From Clostridia bacterium (lineage in GTDB: Bacteria; Bacillota; Clostridia; Christensenellales; Borkfalkiaceae), in the NCBI GenBank assembly GCA_017558825.1, contig JAFYTO010000010.1, forward strand, positions 100,789 through 164,788: a stretch of 64,000 nt of DNA, read 5' to 3'. Within the stretch, counting starts at the first letter, position 1; each line of letters opens with the position of its first letter. A program made the translations under genes and the position numbers. Shown here in pieces: positions 35,157 to 44,067 of this stretch. The notes below the pieces were generated by a model. The model worked only from the letters and a program-made list of their open reading frames with translations. It was not told the DNA's origin and did not search any database.

Positions 35157-36083
35157 ATGAAAATTTACAACTCTATTGAAAATTTAATAGGCAACACTCC
35201 TCTAGTTAGGCTTACTAAAATTGAAAAAGAATACGGCTTAAACTGCATTTTGCTTGCAAAACTTGAAAGCTTCAACCCCGCAGGCTCTGCAAAAGACAGG
35301 ATTGCAAAACATTTAATTGACTGTGCCGAGCGTGACGGAATTTTAACAAAAGGTGCAACAATCATAGAGCCAACTTCTGGCAATACCGGTATAGGCTTAG
35401 CGCTTATTTCGGCAACCCGTGGCTATAACGCAGTTATAGTAATGCCAAATACTATGAGTGAAGAAAGAATAAAACTCATTAAAGCATACGGCGCAAAAGT
35501 GGTTTTAACTGACGGGGCTTTAGGTATGCAAGGCGCAATTGACAAGGCTTTGGAAATAAACAAAAACACGCCGAACTCTATAATAGCAAACCAATTTTCC
35601 AACCCAAACAATGCTTTAACGCATTACTTGACAACTGGCAAAGAAATCTACGAGGACACTAGCGGTTTGGTTGACGTTTTTGTTGCAGGAATTGGCACGG
35701 GCGGCACGATTACCGGCGTTTCTAAATTTTTAAAAGAGAAAAAGCCGAGCGTTAAAGTGTACGGTGTTGAACCATCAAAAAGCGCGTTTTTAACAAAAGG
35801 CGAAAAGGGCGCGCACGGATTACAAGGAATTGGCGCTGGGTTTAAGCCTGAAGTTTTAGACTTAACTAACGTTGACAAAGTTTTAACCGCTTGTGAAGAA
35901 GATGCTTACGCTTGTGGTAGAAAATTAGCCAGCCTTGAAGGCATTCTTGTTGGAATTTCTTCCGGCGCGGCTCTTTACACCGCAATAGAAATTGCAAAAC
36001 TTAAAGAAAACGAAAACAAAGTGGTTGTTGTTTTACTTCCTGACGGTGGCGAAAAATATTTATCTGTAGAAAATTATTTGTAA
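35157..36083 (+). CDS. cysK: Cysteine synthase (O-acetylserine sulfhydrylase)
   Basis: 308 residues. The PLP lysine is in NPAGSAKDRIA, the substrate loop is EPTSGNTGIGLA, and the phosphate cradle is GIGTGGTITGV. SSGAALYTAIEIA is near the end. It makes cysteine from O-acetylserine and sulfide. The gene is monocistronic, with its own terminator. Confidence 0.95.
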   Translation: MKIYNSIENLIGNTPLVRLTKIEKEYGLNCILLAKLESFNPAGSAKDRIAKHLIDCAERDGILTKGATIIEPTSGNTGIGLALISATRGYNAVIVMPNTMSEERIKLIKAYGAKVVLTDGALGMQGAIDKALEINKNTPNSIIANQFSNPNNALTHYLTTGKEIYEDTSGLVDVFVAGIGTGGTITGVSKFLKEKKPSVKVYGVEPSKSAFLTKGEKGAHGLQGIGAGFKPEVLDLTNVDKVLTACEEDAYACGRKLASLEGILVGISSGAALYTAIEIAKLKENENKVVVVLLPDGGEKYLSVENYL

Positions 36084-36088
36084 AAATT

Positions 36089-36116
36089 AAAGGAGCGAGA
36101 TTCGCTCCTTTTTTAT
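36089..36116. terminator. Terminator between cysK and the converging peptidase gene
   Basis: AAAGGAGCGA and TCGCTCCTTT with a three-base loop, then T on the plus strand. Confidence 0.88.
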
Positions 36117-37360
36117 TTACACAACTCAATTATTGCTTGTTTATATATTTGATAGCACTTTTCATAATCGCTTAATGTCATATATTCGTTAGGATTATGG
36201 CAAACGCTATCACAAATATTACTTGGTCCAAAAGCCACGCCGCTTTCAAGCGCTCTTGCATAAGTTCCGCCACCAATTGCAATAGGTTCTTCGTTTGTTT
36301 TTGAGTATTCGTTATATACGGAAAGCAACGTTTTTACAATTCTGCTTTGCTTGCTATTGTATAGGGGCGCCTTATGCGAAATCACCTTAAAACAACCAAC
36401 TTTTTTAAGAACTTTTTTAACTTTTGCCCCTTTTCTTGTTGCAGGGTAACGACAGTCAACTTTAACGTGTATTTTGCCGTTTTTAACGCTTATCATATTA
36501 GGACTAAAAGTTAAGGCACCAGTTTCGTCAGCCAATAAACTAAAAAGACTTTCATTGTTAAATAGCAAGTTGTAATCTTCTTGTTTAAATTCTCCCTTTT
36601 CCACTAAAAACGCAAGTGTTTTTTTAATTGCATTGTCGCCCTTTTCAGGTGTTGAACCGTGTGCCGTTCTTCCTTCAAACACAAGGTTTTTGGCTTGGTT
36701 TTTGAGCTTTAATAAAACCTTATCGCACACCATATTTATTCTATCGCCACCGCTAACATCTAAAACGTTGTCGCTTTTTTCAAAAGCGTATTCTATATGC
36801 AAAATGCCCTTTTCTGCATAAATTACAGGAAAGTCACCATCGGGAGAAAAACCCTCTTTTGGCATAACAGCAACTTTTTTATAATGAGAAATACAACCCC
36901 AGCCACTCTCTTCATCTAAACCAAAAATAAGTTTAATTTTTCTATTTGGTATAAACCCGCTATCTTTTAACTCTTTTAATGCGTAAAGGCATATAACGGC
37001 ACTTCCCTTATCGTCTAAAACGCCACGGCCGTAAAGTTTTCCGTCTTTTACCGTTAATTTGTATGGCGGAACTTGCCACTTGCCTATATCGCCCTCTGGA
37101 ACAACGTCTAAATGGCATAAAATTGCCAATCCGTTTTCATCGCTACCGTTTCCAAAAACGGCTTCGCCAATAAATCCATCATAATTAAAAACTTCAAAGC
37201 CTAAATTTTTAGCGTCAAGAAGTGCTAAATCAAGCATTTCCTTTAAGTTTTTGCCAAAAGGCGCATTTGATGTTTTTCTAGCTTTTACACTTTTTATTTG
37301 TATCCATTTTTCTAATGTTTTTATAGAGTTGTTTAAATAATTGTTGTTAAATAATTCCAT
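36113..37360 (-). CDS. M20 dipeptidase, PepV/Sapep type
   Basis: 415 residues. Metal-site motifs are LCHLDVVPEGD, YGRGVLDDKGS and GLDEESGWGC; FGPSNICDSVCHNPNEYM closes the site with its last histidine. The lid domain between about 180 and 300 has RTAHGSTPEKGDNAI, typical of PepV-like enzymes. It hydrolyses dipeptides in the cytosol, for nitrogen supply. It is divergent from the radC-like gene, 80 bases away. Confidence 0.92.
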   Translation of the reverse strand: MELFNNNYLNNSIKTLEKWIQIKSVKARKTSNAPFGKNLKEMLDLALLDAKNLGFEVFNYDGFIGEAVFGNGSDENGLAILCHLDVVPEGDIGKWQVPPYKLTVKDGKLYGRGVLDDKGSAVICLYALKELKDSGFIPNRKIKLIFGLDEESGWGCISHYKKVAVMPKEGFSPDGDFPVIYAEKGILHIEYAFEKSDNVLDVSGGDRINMVCDKVLLKLKNQAKNLVFEGRTAHGSTPEKGDNAIKKTLAFLVEKGEFKQEDYNLLFNNESLFSLLADETGALTFSPNMISVKNGKIHVKVDCRYPATRKGAKVKKVLKKVGCFKVISHKAPLYNSKQSRIVKTLLSVYNEYSKTNEEPIAIGGGTYARALESGVAFGPSNICDSVCHNPNEYMTLSDYEKCYQIYKQAIIELCK

Positions 37361-37425
37361 AAATCTTATTATACACTAAAATTATTAAAATCTCTATACA
37401 AATATATAGATTTTTTTAAAAAATA

Positions 37426-37434
37426 TGTTATAAT
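37426..37434 (+). promoter_or_regulatory. Extended -10 directly in front of the radC-like start codon
   Basis: TG-T-TATAAT: hexamer at 37429-37434, TG at 37426-37427. Transcription would begin about seven bases on, at or next to the A of the ATG at 37441, leaving no room for a ribosome site. Confidence 0.65.
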
Positions 37435-37440
37435 AGCCTT

Positions 37441-38163
37441 ATGAAAAACGAAACCTCACAAAATTTGCACGAAGGGCATAGAAAACGCCTGCGCGAAAAG
37501 TTTATGGCTGGAAAGCAAAGCTTTAAAGACCATGACCTTTTAGAACTTTTGCTTGGCTACTCTATTGCAAGAAAAGACACAAACGAACTTGCTCATACCC
37601 TTATAAATCGCTTTTCCTCGTTAAGTGGAGTTTTAAACGCTGACCCGGAACTTCTTTCAACAGTTGATGGCGTTGGCGAAAAGACCGCATGCTTTTTATC
37701 GCTTGTCGGCTATGTTTCTCGTGTTTCTGTAGAAAAGAAGATGGACAAAAAGGCTCTTTTAAACATCGCCGATGCAAAAGAGCAAATCGTTGGGCTTTTT
37801 GACGGTTATGACCATGAAGTTTTTTATATGATTTTTCTTAACACTAAAAATAAAGTGACGGGTTATAGTAAAATAGATTCTAATAAAAAGGATAGTGTGT
37901 CGCTAGATTTTAACGAACTTACAAAAGGCTTAATTACAAGTAAGCCTAGCGCTGTAATTATAGCCCACAACCATTTTACTAATTTTCCTTACCCTTCTAA
38001 AGAAGATGATGAGGCAACTAAGAAAATATATACGCTACTTATGCTTCACAATGTGAGCTTTTACGACCACATTATTGTTGGTAAAAAGGAAGTTTACAGT
38101 TATTTTTACGATAACAAACTTCAAAGTATAAAAGAAGAAATAAATAATAAATTGTCGTTTTAA
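37441..38163 (+). CDS. radC: RadC-family JAB/MPN domain protein
   Basis: 240 residues. The N-terminal helix-hairpin-helix part has LEGHRKRLREKF-like sequence and GVGEKTACFLSLVG; the C-terminal JAB domain has AHNHFTNFPYPSKEDDEAT, which supplies the H-x-H, Ser and Asp of the zinc site. The role of RadC is unsettled; it is probably a metal-dependent protease or nuclease-like factor. There is no ribosome site and a -10 ends six bases before the ATG, so a leaderless mRNA is likely. Confidence 0.9.
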   Translation: MKNETSQNLHEGHRKRLREKFMAGKQSFKDHDLLELLLGYSIARKDTNELAHTLINRFSSLSGVLNADPELLSTVDGVGEKTACFLSLVGYVSRVSVEKKMDKKALLNIADAKEQIVGLFDGYDHEVFYMIFLNTKNKVTGYSKIDSNKKDSVSLDFNELTKGLITSKPSAVIIAHNHFTNFPYPSKEDDEATKKIYTLLMLHNVSFYDHIIVGKKEVYSYFYDNKLQSIKEEINNKLSF

Positions 38164-38176
38164 TAGGAGATTTTTT

Positions 38177-39610
38177 ATGGCAAAAGTAAAAACGAGATTT
38201 GCGCCAAGCCCTACTGGCTTTATGCACCTTGGCGGTTTAAGAACTGCCCTTTACGCATATTTATACGCTAAACATAACGGTGGCGACTTTGTTTTAAGAA
38301 TAGAAGATACGGATAAAGAGCGTTTTGTTGAAGGCGCACTTGAAGTAATATACTCTTCTCTTAACGAATCCGGCTTAAAATATGATGAAGGTCCTGACGT
38401 TGGTGGCAACTACGGCCCTTACGTTCAAAGTGAAAGAAAAGAAATTTATGCAAAATATGCTAAAGAACTTGTTGAACTTGGCGGAGCATACTACTGTTTT
38501 TGCTCAAAGGAAAGACTTGAAAGTTTAACTGATGAAAACGGTAATAGAAAATATGATAAGCTTTGTTTAAAACTTTCAAAAGAAGAAGTAGAACAAAAAA
38601 TTAAAAACGGTGAGCCTTACGTTATTAGGCAAAATATTCCCACGGAAGGCACAAGTTCTTACGAAGATCTTATTTACGGAACTATAGAAGTAGATTATAA
38701 CGATCTTGAAGATAACGTTTTAATTAAGTCAGACGGAATGCCTACTTATAACTTTGCAAACGTTATTGACGACCATTTAATGGGTATAACTCACGTTATT
38801 AGAGGAACGGAATATTTATCTTCCACTCCAAAATACAACCTTATGTACGATGCATTCGGTTGGGAAAGGCCTGTTTATATTCACCTTCCTACCATTATGA
38901 AAGATGCAACACGCAAACTTTCTAAGCGTTATGGCGATGCCAACTTTGATGATTTTATTAACAAAGGCTACTTAAAGCAAGCCATTATTAACTACGTTGC
39001 ACTTTTAGGCTGGTGTCCAAAAAACAACCAAGAAAAGATGACTCTTGCGGAAATGGTTGACCTTTTTGACCTTACTGGTATTTCAAAATCTCCTTCTATT
39101 TTTGATGACGTTAAACTTCGCTGGTTAAACGGCGAATATTTAAAAGAAATGAGCGATGAAGAGTTTTTAGAAGTTGCTACTCCTTTCTTTGAAAAAAGTG
39201 CCGTTTACGGTAAGTATGATATTAAAAAGATTGCAAAACTTATAAAGTCACGCGTGGAAATTTTAAGCGAAATTCCTGAAAAAGTTGATTTTATTGCAAA
39301 TTGCGCTACTATAGATAATAATCTTTACGAAAATCAAAAACAAAAAACAAGTATTGAACTTGCAAAAGTTGTTATTCCTGCTTGTATTGAAAAGTTAAAA
39401 GATATTGAAGATTTTTCTAACTCTTCACTTTTTGAAAATTTGGCAGTTGTTGCTACGGAACTTGAAATAAAATCAAAACAACTTTTCTGGATTTTAAGAA
39501 TTGCGCTCACAGGTATGCTTGTTACGCCTGGTGGAGCAACGGAAATTGCAGAAATTTTAGGTAAAGAAGAGTGTTTAAACAGATTAAATAACGCTCTTAG
39601 TAATTTATAA
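38177..39610 (+). CDS. gltX: Glutamyl-tRNA synthetase
   Basis: 477 residues. The class I HIGH-type motif is APSPTGFMHLGGLRTAL and the KMSKS-type motif is RKLSKRYGDANF. GTEYLSSTPKYNLMYDAFGW and the discriminating or non-discriminating C-terminal helical domain follow. It charges tRNA-Glu, whose gene is at 21388. AGGAG precedes the ATG; it lies 13 bases after the radC-like gene. Confidence 0.96.
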   Translation: MAKVKTRFAPSPTGFMHLGGLRTALYAYLYAKHNGGDFVLRIEDTDKERFVEGALEVIYSSLNESGLKYDEGPDVGGNYGPYVQSERKEIYAKYAKELVELGGAYYCFCSKERLESLTDENGNRKYDKLCLKLSKEEVEQKIKNGEPYVIRQNIPTEGTSSYEDLIYGTIEVDYNDLEDNVLIKSDGMPTYNFANVIDDHLMGITHVIRGTEYLSSTPKYNLMYDAFGWERPVYIHLPTIMKDATRKLSKRYGDANFDDFINKGYLKQAIINYVALLGWCPKNNQEKMTLAEMVDLFDLTGISKSPSIFDDVKLRWLNGEYLKEMSDEEFLEVATPFFEKSAVYGKYDIKKIAKLIKSRVEILSEIPEKVDFIANCATIDNNLYENQKQKTSIELAKVVIPACIEKLKDIEDFSNSSLFENLAVVATELEIKSKQLFWILRIALTGMLVTPGGATEIAEILGKEECLNRLNNALSNL

Positions 39611-39631
39611 TTTTTATAAGGAGATATAAAA

Positions 39632-40120
39632 ATGTTTTCAATATTTGATTTATTTAATAGGGTTAAAACGGAAGACGTTTATAACAAGGTAAAAACCAAA
39701 ATGCTTTGGTGGAATTCTTATGGTATTCCTCTTAATAGTAATAGAAATAGCGATAATTATGTTGTTAGCCCTTATAACTATTGCAAAAAAGATAAGTGTG
39801 GTTTTGCTATTAAAACTAAAAAAGACGGTTTAAGATTAGAGTTTAATTTTACGTACGATAAAAAAGAAAAAGAATGTTTGTTTAGAATATTCGTTTTTGA
39901 TTTAGATTTATCTGTTTCTAAAAACGGTATGGAAATGATAAGAAAAAAATATAGTCAATTTAAGTTTACTTTTATTGGTATGACTGTAGTTGTTTTCCCA
40001 GCAAGAAAATGTAGAACTGTTATGGATTGTTTTAACTATCTTCAAGACGGTATGGCTGCTTGGAATACAAGTGAACTTTACAATTTACTTGTTGATTTAA
40101 ACAAAACTTTAAACAAATAA
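39632..40120 (+). CDS. Hypothetical protein
   Basis: 162 residues, no family recognised. It is basic and aromatic-rich, with NVYNKVKTKM-like amphipathic start, a central KKDKCGFAIKTKKDGLRLEF segment predicted as strands, and FVFDLDLSVSKNGMEMIRKK. No signal or membrane segment. AAGGAG precedes the ATG, 21 bases after gltX, so it is probably co-transcribed with it. Confidence 0.75.
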   Translation: MFSIFDLFNRVKTEDVYNKVKTKMLWWNSYGIPLNSNRNSDNYVVSPYNYCKKDKCGFAIKTKKDGLRLEFNFTYDKKEKECLFRIFVFDLDLSVSKNGMEMIRKKYSQFKFTFIGMTVVVFPARKCRTVMDCFNYLQDGMAAWNTSELYNLLVDLNKTLNK

Positions 40121-40148
40121 TATTTTTTACTTTTAGGATTAACTTTTT

Positions 40149-40697
40149 ATGGAAAACAAAATTCTTGCGCTAATAGCAGGATTTTTTGCTATGGCTTTTG
40201 TTGTAACTTCTTATTTTGTTAGAAAAAAATCGCTTTATCTTTTATTTCAAGCGCTTTGTATTGTTTTTTTAATAATTTCTTACTTTTTTAACGTTCAATT
40301 TTTTGCTATGATAGGTTTAGCGGTTGGGCTTTTTAGGTCTCTTACTTTTTATTCTTTTGAAAAGAAAGAAAAAAACGCTCCTATTTATTGGTCGTTTATA
40401 TTTTCGCTACTTACACTTGCATCGTATTTTATTGTGAATTTTGGAATATTAAAAACGTCTCAACCGCTTGATATTTTATGTTTAATTTCACTTTGTTTGT
40501 ACGCTTTTATTTTTAGAATAAGAAATTTAAAAATAGTGCGTTTTACAATGCTTTTTCCAACATTTTTAGCAATACTCTTTAACGTTTTAACAGAAGCCGC
40601 TATTTTTGTAACTCTTTCATACGTTTTTGAGCTTTGCGCAAATATTGTTTCTATTTTTAAATTTCACGTTTTCAATAAAAAAGAAAATAAGGAATAA
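40149..40697 (+). CDS. YgjV-like membrane protein
   Basis: 182 residues and about six hydrophobic segments. Positive residues follow the first helix (YFVRKKSLYLLFQ), and the short G-L-F-R-S-L-T-F-Y turn after the third matches the Imp-YgjV family. Function is unknown in that family. AGGAT lies before the ATG, 28 bases after the previous gene. Confidence 0.75.
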   Translation: MENKILALIAGFFAMAFVVTSYFVRKKSLYLLFQALCIVFLIISYFFNVQFFAMIGLAVGLFRSLTFYSFEKKEKNAPIYWSFIFSLLTLASYFIVNFGILKTSQPLDILCLISLCLYAFIFRIRNLKIVRFTMLFPTFLAILFNVLTEAAIFVTLSYVFELCANIVSIFKFHVFNKKENKE

Positions 40698-40714
40698 TTA
40701 TTACAAAATTAAAT

Positions 40715-40746
40715 AAAAAAGAGCACCGATTATTCGGTGCTTTTTT
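40715..40746. terminator. Bidirectional terminator
   Basis: GAGCACCGA and TCGGTGC-TTTTTT form a stem flanked by A and T runs; it ends the gltX unit and the converging rsmG unit. Confidence 0.9.
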
Positions 40747-41209
40747 ATACGTAAATTATTTTTTTGTTTTTCTTTTTTGCGTACGTTTCAGTGTAGTACG
40801 TACCACCTTTATCAACATACTTATAAACAATTACTGTTGATGAGTTATCTACCATAAACCTGTTTCTTTTATGCATACAACCAACTTTATAAGTTTCTTC
40901 TAAATATATTTTTTGGTCAACTTTTAAAAGAAGGTTATTATATTCTTCTTTTTCCTTTTCGGTAAGTTTTTCCGGTTGATTTTTACAAGGAATACATGCA
41001 ATAATTTCTAATTTTTTTTCTTTTTTTAGCTCTAGTAGTAGTTTTAAACATTCCAAATCAAAACCTTGAGCCATTCCTACTAAAAACGTTTCGTATTTTT
41101 TATTTAATAATTTTAAAACTTCTTGCCTTGTTTGTTCTATAGAAAAATCTTTTTTTAATATTCTATGCCCTGTAAAACAACATGTTTTTGTAACGTCAAA
41201 ATAATTCAT
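40745..41209 (-). CDS. SLOG-fold protein, DUF1273/YoqJ-like
   Basis: 154 residues. The start TKTCCFTGHRILKKDF holds the F-T-G-H-R motif, and FLVGMAQGFDLECLKLLLEL the second glycine motif of this SLOG subfamily. MVDNSSTVIVYKYVDKGGTYY ends the fold. Family members probably bind a nucleotide-like ligand; function is unknown. Its ATG overlaps the rsmG stop by one base. Confidence 0.85.
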   Translation of the reverse strand: MNYFDVTKTCCFTGHRILKKDFSIEQTRQEVLKLLNKKYETFLVGMAQGFDLECLKLLLELKKEKKLEIIACIPCKNQPEKLTEKEKEEYNNLLLKVDQKIYLEETYKVGCMHKRNRFMVDNSSTVIVYKYVDKGGTYYTETYAKKKNKKIIYV

Positions 41210-41889
41210 TATAACGGATTTTTCCTTTCTTTTCCGTTTCCACGCGGATATTTTTTATCAGTTTTTTCCACTTTTTTATAAATATAAATATTTCTTTCTC
41301 CATTGTCAAAAAGTGTATAACTTTCTTTTTCTTCTAGTTTTGCTCCAAGTTTTTTAACGGCGTTTTGTGCTTCTACTTCTTCTAAAACGTCACTTCCTTT
41401 ATATGCAATAAAAGTTCCTCCTATTTTTATAAAAGGAATACAATATTCTGCTAAAGTATTAAGCCTTGCAACTGCCCTTGCTGTAACATGGTCAAAACTT
41501 TCTCTTAATTTATCATTTTTTGCTCCGTCTTCAGCCCTAATATTTAATACTGTTGCATTTAAATTAAGTTTTTTAATAACTTCTTTTAAAAAAGTACATT
41601 TTTTTCCTACACTTTCTATTAAAGTAAACTTTAAATCACGCCTTAATATCATTAATGGAATAGATGGAAAACCTCCCCCACTTCCTATTTCTACTACGGA
41701 GGCTTCTTTTTTAAAATAATTAACACCTTTTAAACTATCGTAAAAATGCTTAATTTCAACGTCTTTTTCTTCTAAAATAGTTGTTAAATTAAACATTTTA
41801 TTCCACTCTACTAGTAAAAAATAATAAATTTTAAAATTATTTAATTGTTCTTCGCTTAAAGAAAATTCTTTTTTTATAATTTCAAACAT
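41209..41889 (-). CDS. rsmG: 16S rRNA m7G527 methyltransferase
   Basis: 226 residues. LVEWNKMFNLTTI near the N-terminus and the SAM motif VVEIGSGGGFPSIPL are diagnostic; TARAVARLNTLAEY and AYKGSD follow. It methylates G527 of 16S rRNA. Here it is transcribed away from dnaN across the AT-rich gap, whereas it usually ends a mnmE-mnmG-rsmG string near the origin. Confidence 0.95.
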   Translation of the reverse strand: MFEIIKKEFSLSEEQLNNFKIYYFLLVEWNKMFNLTTILEEKDVEIKHFYDSLKGVNYFKKEASVVEIGSGGGFPSIPLMILRRDLKFTLIESVGKKCTFLKEVIKKLNLNATVLNIRAEDGAKNDKLRESFDHVTARAVARLNTLAEYCIPFIKIGGTFIAYKGSDVLEEVEAQNAVKKLGAKLEEKESYTLFDNGERNIYIYKKVEKTDKKYPRGNGKERKNPL

Positions 41890-42185
41890 AATTATTATTA
41901 TTTTATCATATTTTTTTATTTTTTTCCACCTTTTGTTATATATTTTTATCCTTTACTTTATTTTTTTAATTTTTATATTTTTTTATTGCTTTTTTACTTA
42001 TTATTATATATAATATACTTATAATATAATATTTTACTTTTCAATATTTTAAATTTTTTATAAACATTACTTATTAACTTTTAATATTAATAATTTTTTA
42101 AGATTTTACAATAAAAAATAATATTTATTAACATATTAACGTTACTTATTACTATTATTACTATAAATTATTTAAGGAGATATAT
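41890..42185. other. Extremely AT-rich gap between rsmG and dnaN, candidate origin element
   Basis: About 296 bases, nearly free of G and C, between divergent origin-linked genes. The decamer TTACTTATTA occurs three times (41994-42003, 42067-42076, 42142-42151) at 73 and 75-base spacing. Only one weak DnaA-box-like sequence is seen (TTTTTCCACC near 41920) and no TTATCCACA. It also must hold the promoters of rsmG and dnaN, which cannot be told apart in this composition. Confidence 0.45.
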
Positions 42186-43286
42186 ATGAAAGTTATTGTT
42201 AACGGCCTTGACCTTTCTGATGCTGTTTTAAAAGTTGTTAAAGCTATTTCAACTAAAACAACAAATCCTATACTTGAAGGAATTAAATTATCTGTAAAAG
42301 GTGATGAACTTATTTTAACTGCAACAGATACTGAAATATCAATTGAAAAAACTATTAAAGCAACAACTTTTATTGAGGGAGAAACTGTTGTTCCTGGTAA
42401 AATTTTTGCAGAATTTATAAAAAGACTTGAAGATGAAGATGAAATAGAACTTTCTCTTGAAGAAAGTCAATTAAAAATTTCTTATTCTTCTTCTGTTGGT
42501 TTTATTCAAACTTTAAACGTTGAAGAATTTCCTATTATTAATAAAGAAATAAGGGAAAAATCTTTTACAATAAAACAAAAAGATTTTAAAGAACTTATTT
42601 TAAAAACAATTTTTGCTTGTTCTCAAGACGAAGCTAGACCTTTACTTAAAGGTTGTTTGCTTGAAATAGAAGATGATAAAATATCTTCTGTTGCACTTGA
42701 TGGTTTTAGGCTTGCAATTTATAAAAAGAAAATAGAAACTTCTACAGGTGATTTTAAAATAATTGTTTCTTCACGCACTTTAAATGAAATAATAAGAATT
42801 ATTGAAAGTGAAAATGAGTTATTAACAGTTATTGTTCAAAAGAACGTTTTAATGGTTGAAGTTGACGGAACTGTTTTAATTTCAAGGCTTTTAGAGGGAG
42901 ATTATATAGATTATAAAAACATAATTAAAGATAATTTTGTTTCTACTGTAAGAGTTAATAAAAATCAATTACTTTTAGCAATAGATAGAGCTTCAGTAGT
43001 AGCAACTGACGTTAAAAAAATAGTTAAGCTTGATATTAAAGAAAATTATATGACAATTTCTGCAAGTAGTGAAGTTGGAAATATGAGTGAAAACGTTGTT
43101 ATTAACTTAGAAGGAAAAGATTTAAGCATAGCTTTTAACTCAAAATTCTTAACAGATTGTATTAAAGTAATTGAAGATGAATTTATAAATTTATATTTTA
43201 ATACAAAAATAAACCCTTGTGTAATAAAGCCAAACTACGGCGATGATTATTTATATCTTATATTACCATTAAGAATAAATGTTTAA
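42186..43286 (+). CDS. dnaN: DNA polymerase III beta subunit (sliding clamp)
   Basis: 366 residues. The three-fold repeated clamp domains are seen, with TTNPILEGIKLSVKGDEL, FACSQDEARPLLKGCLLE and the C-terminus YLILPLRI. It forms the ring that tethers the replicase. AAGGAG precedes the ATG. It is the first gene after the AT-rich gap; neither dnaA before nor recF after it is present. Confidence 0.95.
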   Translation: MKVIVNGLDLSDAVLKVVKAISTKTTNPILEGIKLSVKGDELILTATDTEISIEKTIKATTFIEGETVVPGKIFAEFIKRLEDEDEIELSLEESQLKISYSSSVGFIQTLNVEEFPIINKEIREKSFTIKQKDFKELILKTIFACSQDEARPLLKGCLLEIEDDKISSVALDGFRLAIYKKKIETSTGDFKIIVSSRTLNEIIRIIESENELLTVIVQKNVLMVEVDGTVLISRLLEGDYIDYKNIIKDNFVSTVRVNKNQLLLAIDRASVVATDVKKIVKLDIKENYMTISASSEVGNMSENVVINLEGKDLSIAFNSKFLTDCIKVIEDEFINLYFNTKINPCVIKPNYGDDYLYLILPLRINV

Positions 43287-43290
43287 AAAG

Positions 43291-43319
43291 TTGACAAATA
43301 TAAAAATAAAAAGTATAAT
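43291..43319 (+). promoter_or_regulatory. Consensus promoter of rpmH
   Basis: TTGACA at 43291-43296, 17 bases, TATAAT at 43314-43319: a perfect sigma-A match, expected for a ribosomal protein gene. Confidence 0.95.
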
Positions 43320-43354
43320 ACATTAGCAAATTAGAAAATTAGGAGAAAACAACT

Positions 43355-43489
43355 ATGAAAAGAACATACCAACCTAAAAAAAGACAAAGAAGCAAAGTTC
43401 ACGGTTTTAGAAAAAGAATGGCAACAAAAAACGGAAGAAACGTTCTTAAAAGAAGAAGAGCAAAAGGCCGTCATAAACTTTCTGCATAA
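43355..43489 (+). CDS. rpmH: Ribosomal protein L34
   Basis: 44 residues, [20 protein letters not shown] at the start and [12 protein letters not shown] at the end, the universal L34 pattern. AGGAG precedes the ATG. rnpA starts eight bases after its stop. Confidence 0.97.
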   Translation: MKRTYQPKKRQRSKVHGFRKRMATKNGRNVLKRRRAKGRHKLSA

Positions 43490-43496
43490 GCAAAAA

Positions 43497-43820
43497 GTGG
43501 AAATAAGACTTAAAAAACAAAAAGATTTTGACCTTGTTTTTAGTAAAGGAAAGCGAATTTATACAAATTCGCTTACTTTAATTTATTTAAAAAATAATAA
43601 CTTTAAATTTGGAATAAGTTTAAGTAAAAAACACGGAAAAGCAATTCAAAGAAATAGAATAAAGAGAATATTAAGGTCAATAATAAGAGAATCTTTAAAA
43701 AATATTAAAGAAAATTATTATATTATTGTGTTGCCTAAAGTAAGTGATAATTATATCTTTGATAATTTAAAAAAAGATTATTTATATGCTCTAAAAAAAG
43801 GAAGTATTATAAATGATTAA
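43497..43820 (+). CDS. rnpA: Ribonuclease P protein component
   Basis: 107 residues from a GTG. Motifs are KKQKDFDLVFSKGKRIYTNS and KKHGKAIQRNRIKRILRSII, the RNR signature of the family. It helps RNase P RNA mature tRNA 5' ends. No ribosome site is seen before the GTG, so it probably depends on rpmH translation. It overlaps yidD by eight bases. Confidence 0.95.
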   Translation: MEIRLKKQKDFDLVFSKGKRIYTNSLTLIYLKNNNFKFGISLSKKHGKAIQRNRIKRILRSIIRESLKNIKENYYIIVLPKVSDNYIFDNLKKDYLYALKKGSIIND

Positions 43821-44055
43821 AAATATTTTTATAAAAATTATTTTATTTTATAAAAAGTATTTAACTTATTTTTTTAAAACAAGTTGTATTTTTACGCCAA
43901 CTTGTTCTTCTTATGCTTTAGAAGCATTTAAAAAAAGAAATTGTATAATTGCCTTTTTTTTGGTTATTTGGCGTTTACTTAGATGTAACAATTTAAATAA
44001 AGGTGGTTTTGACCCTGTTCCAGATAGCCCTTCAGTAAAAAAATGGTTATTATAA
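43813..44055 (+). CDS. yidD: Membrane protein insertion efficiency factor YidD
   Basis: 80 residues. CIFTPTCSSYALEAFKK, then RLLRCN and GGFDPVPD are the family signature with its three cysteines. It assists YidC in membrane insertion. It lies in the usual rnpA-yidD-yidC order. Confidence 0.96.
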   Translation: MIKNIFIKIILFYKKYLTYFFKTSCIFTPTCSSYALEAFKKRNCIIAFFLVIWRLLRCNNLNKGGFDPVPDSPSVKKWLL

Positions 44056-44067
44056 ATAAGGATATAT

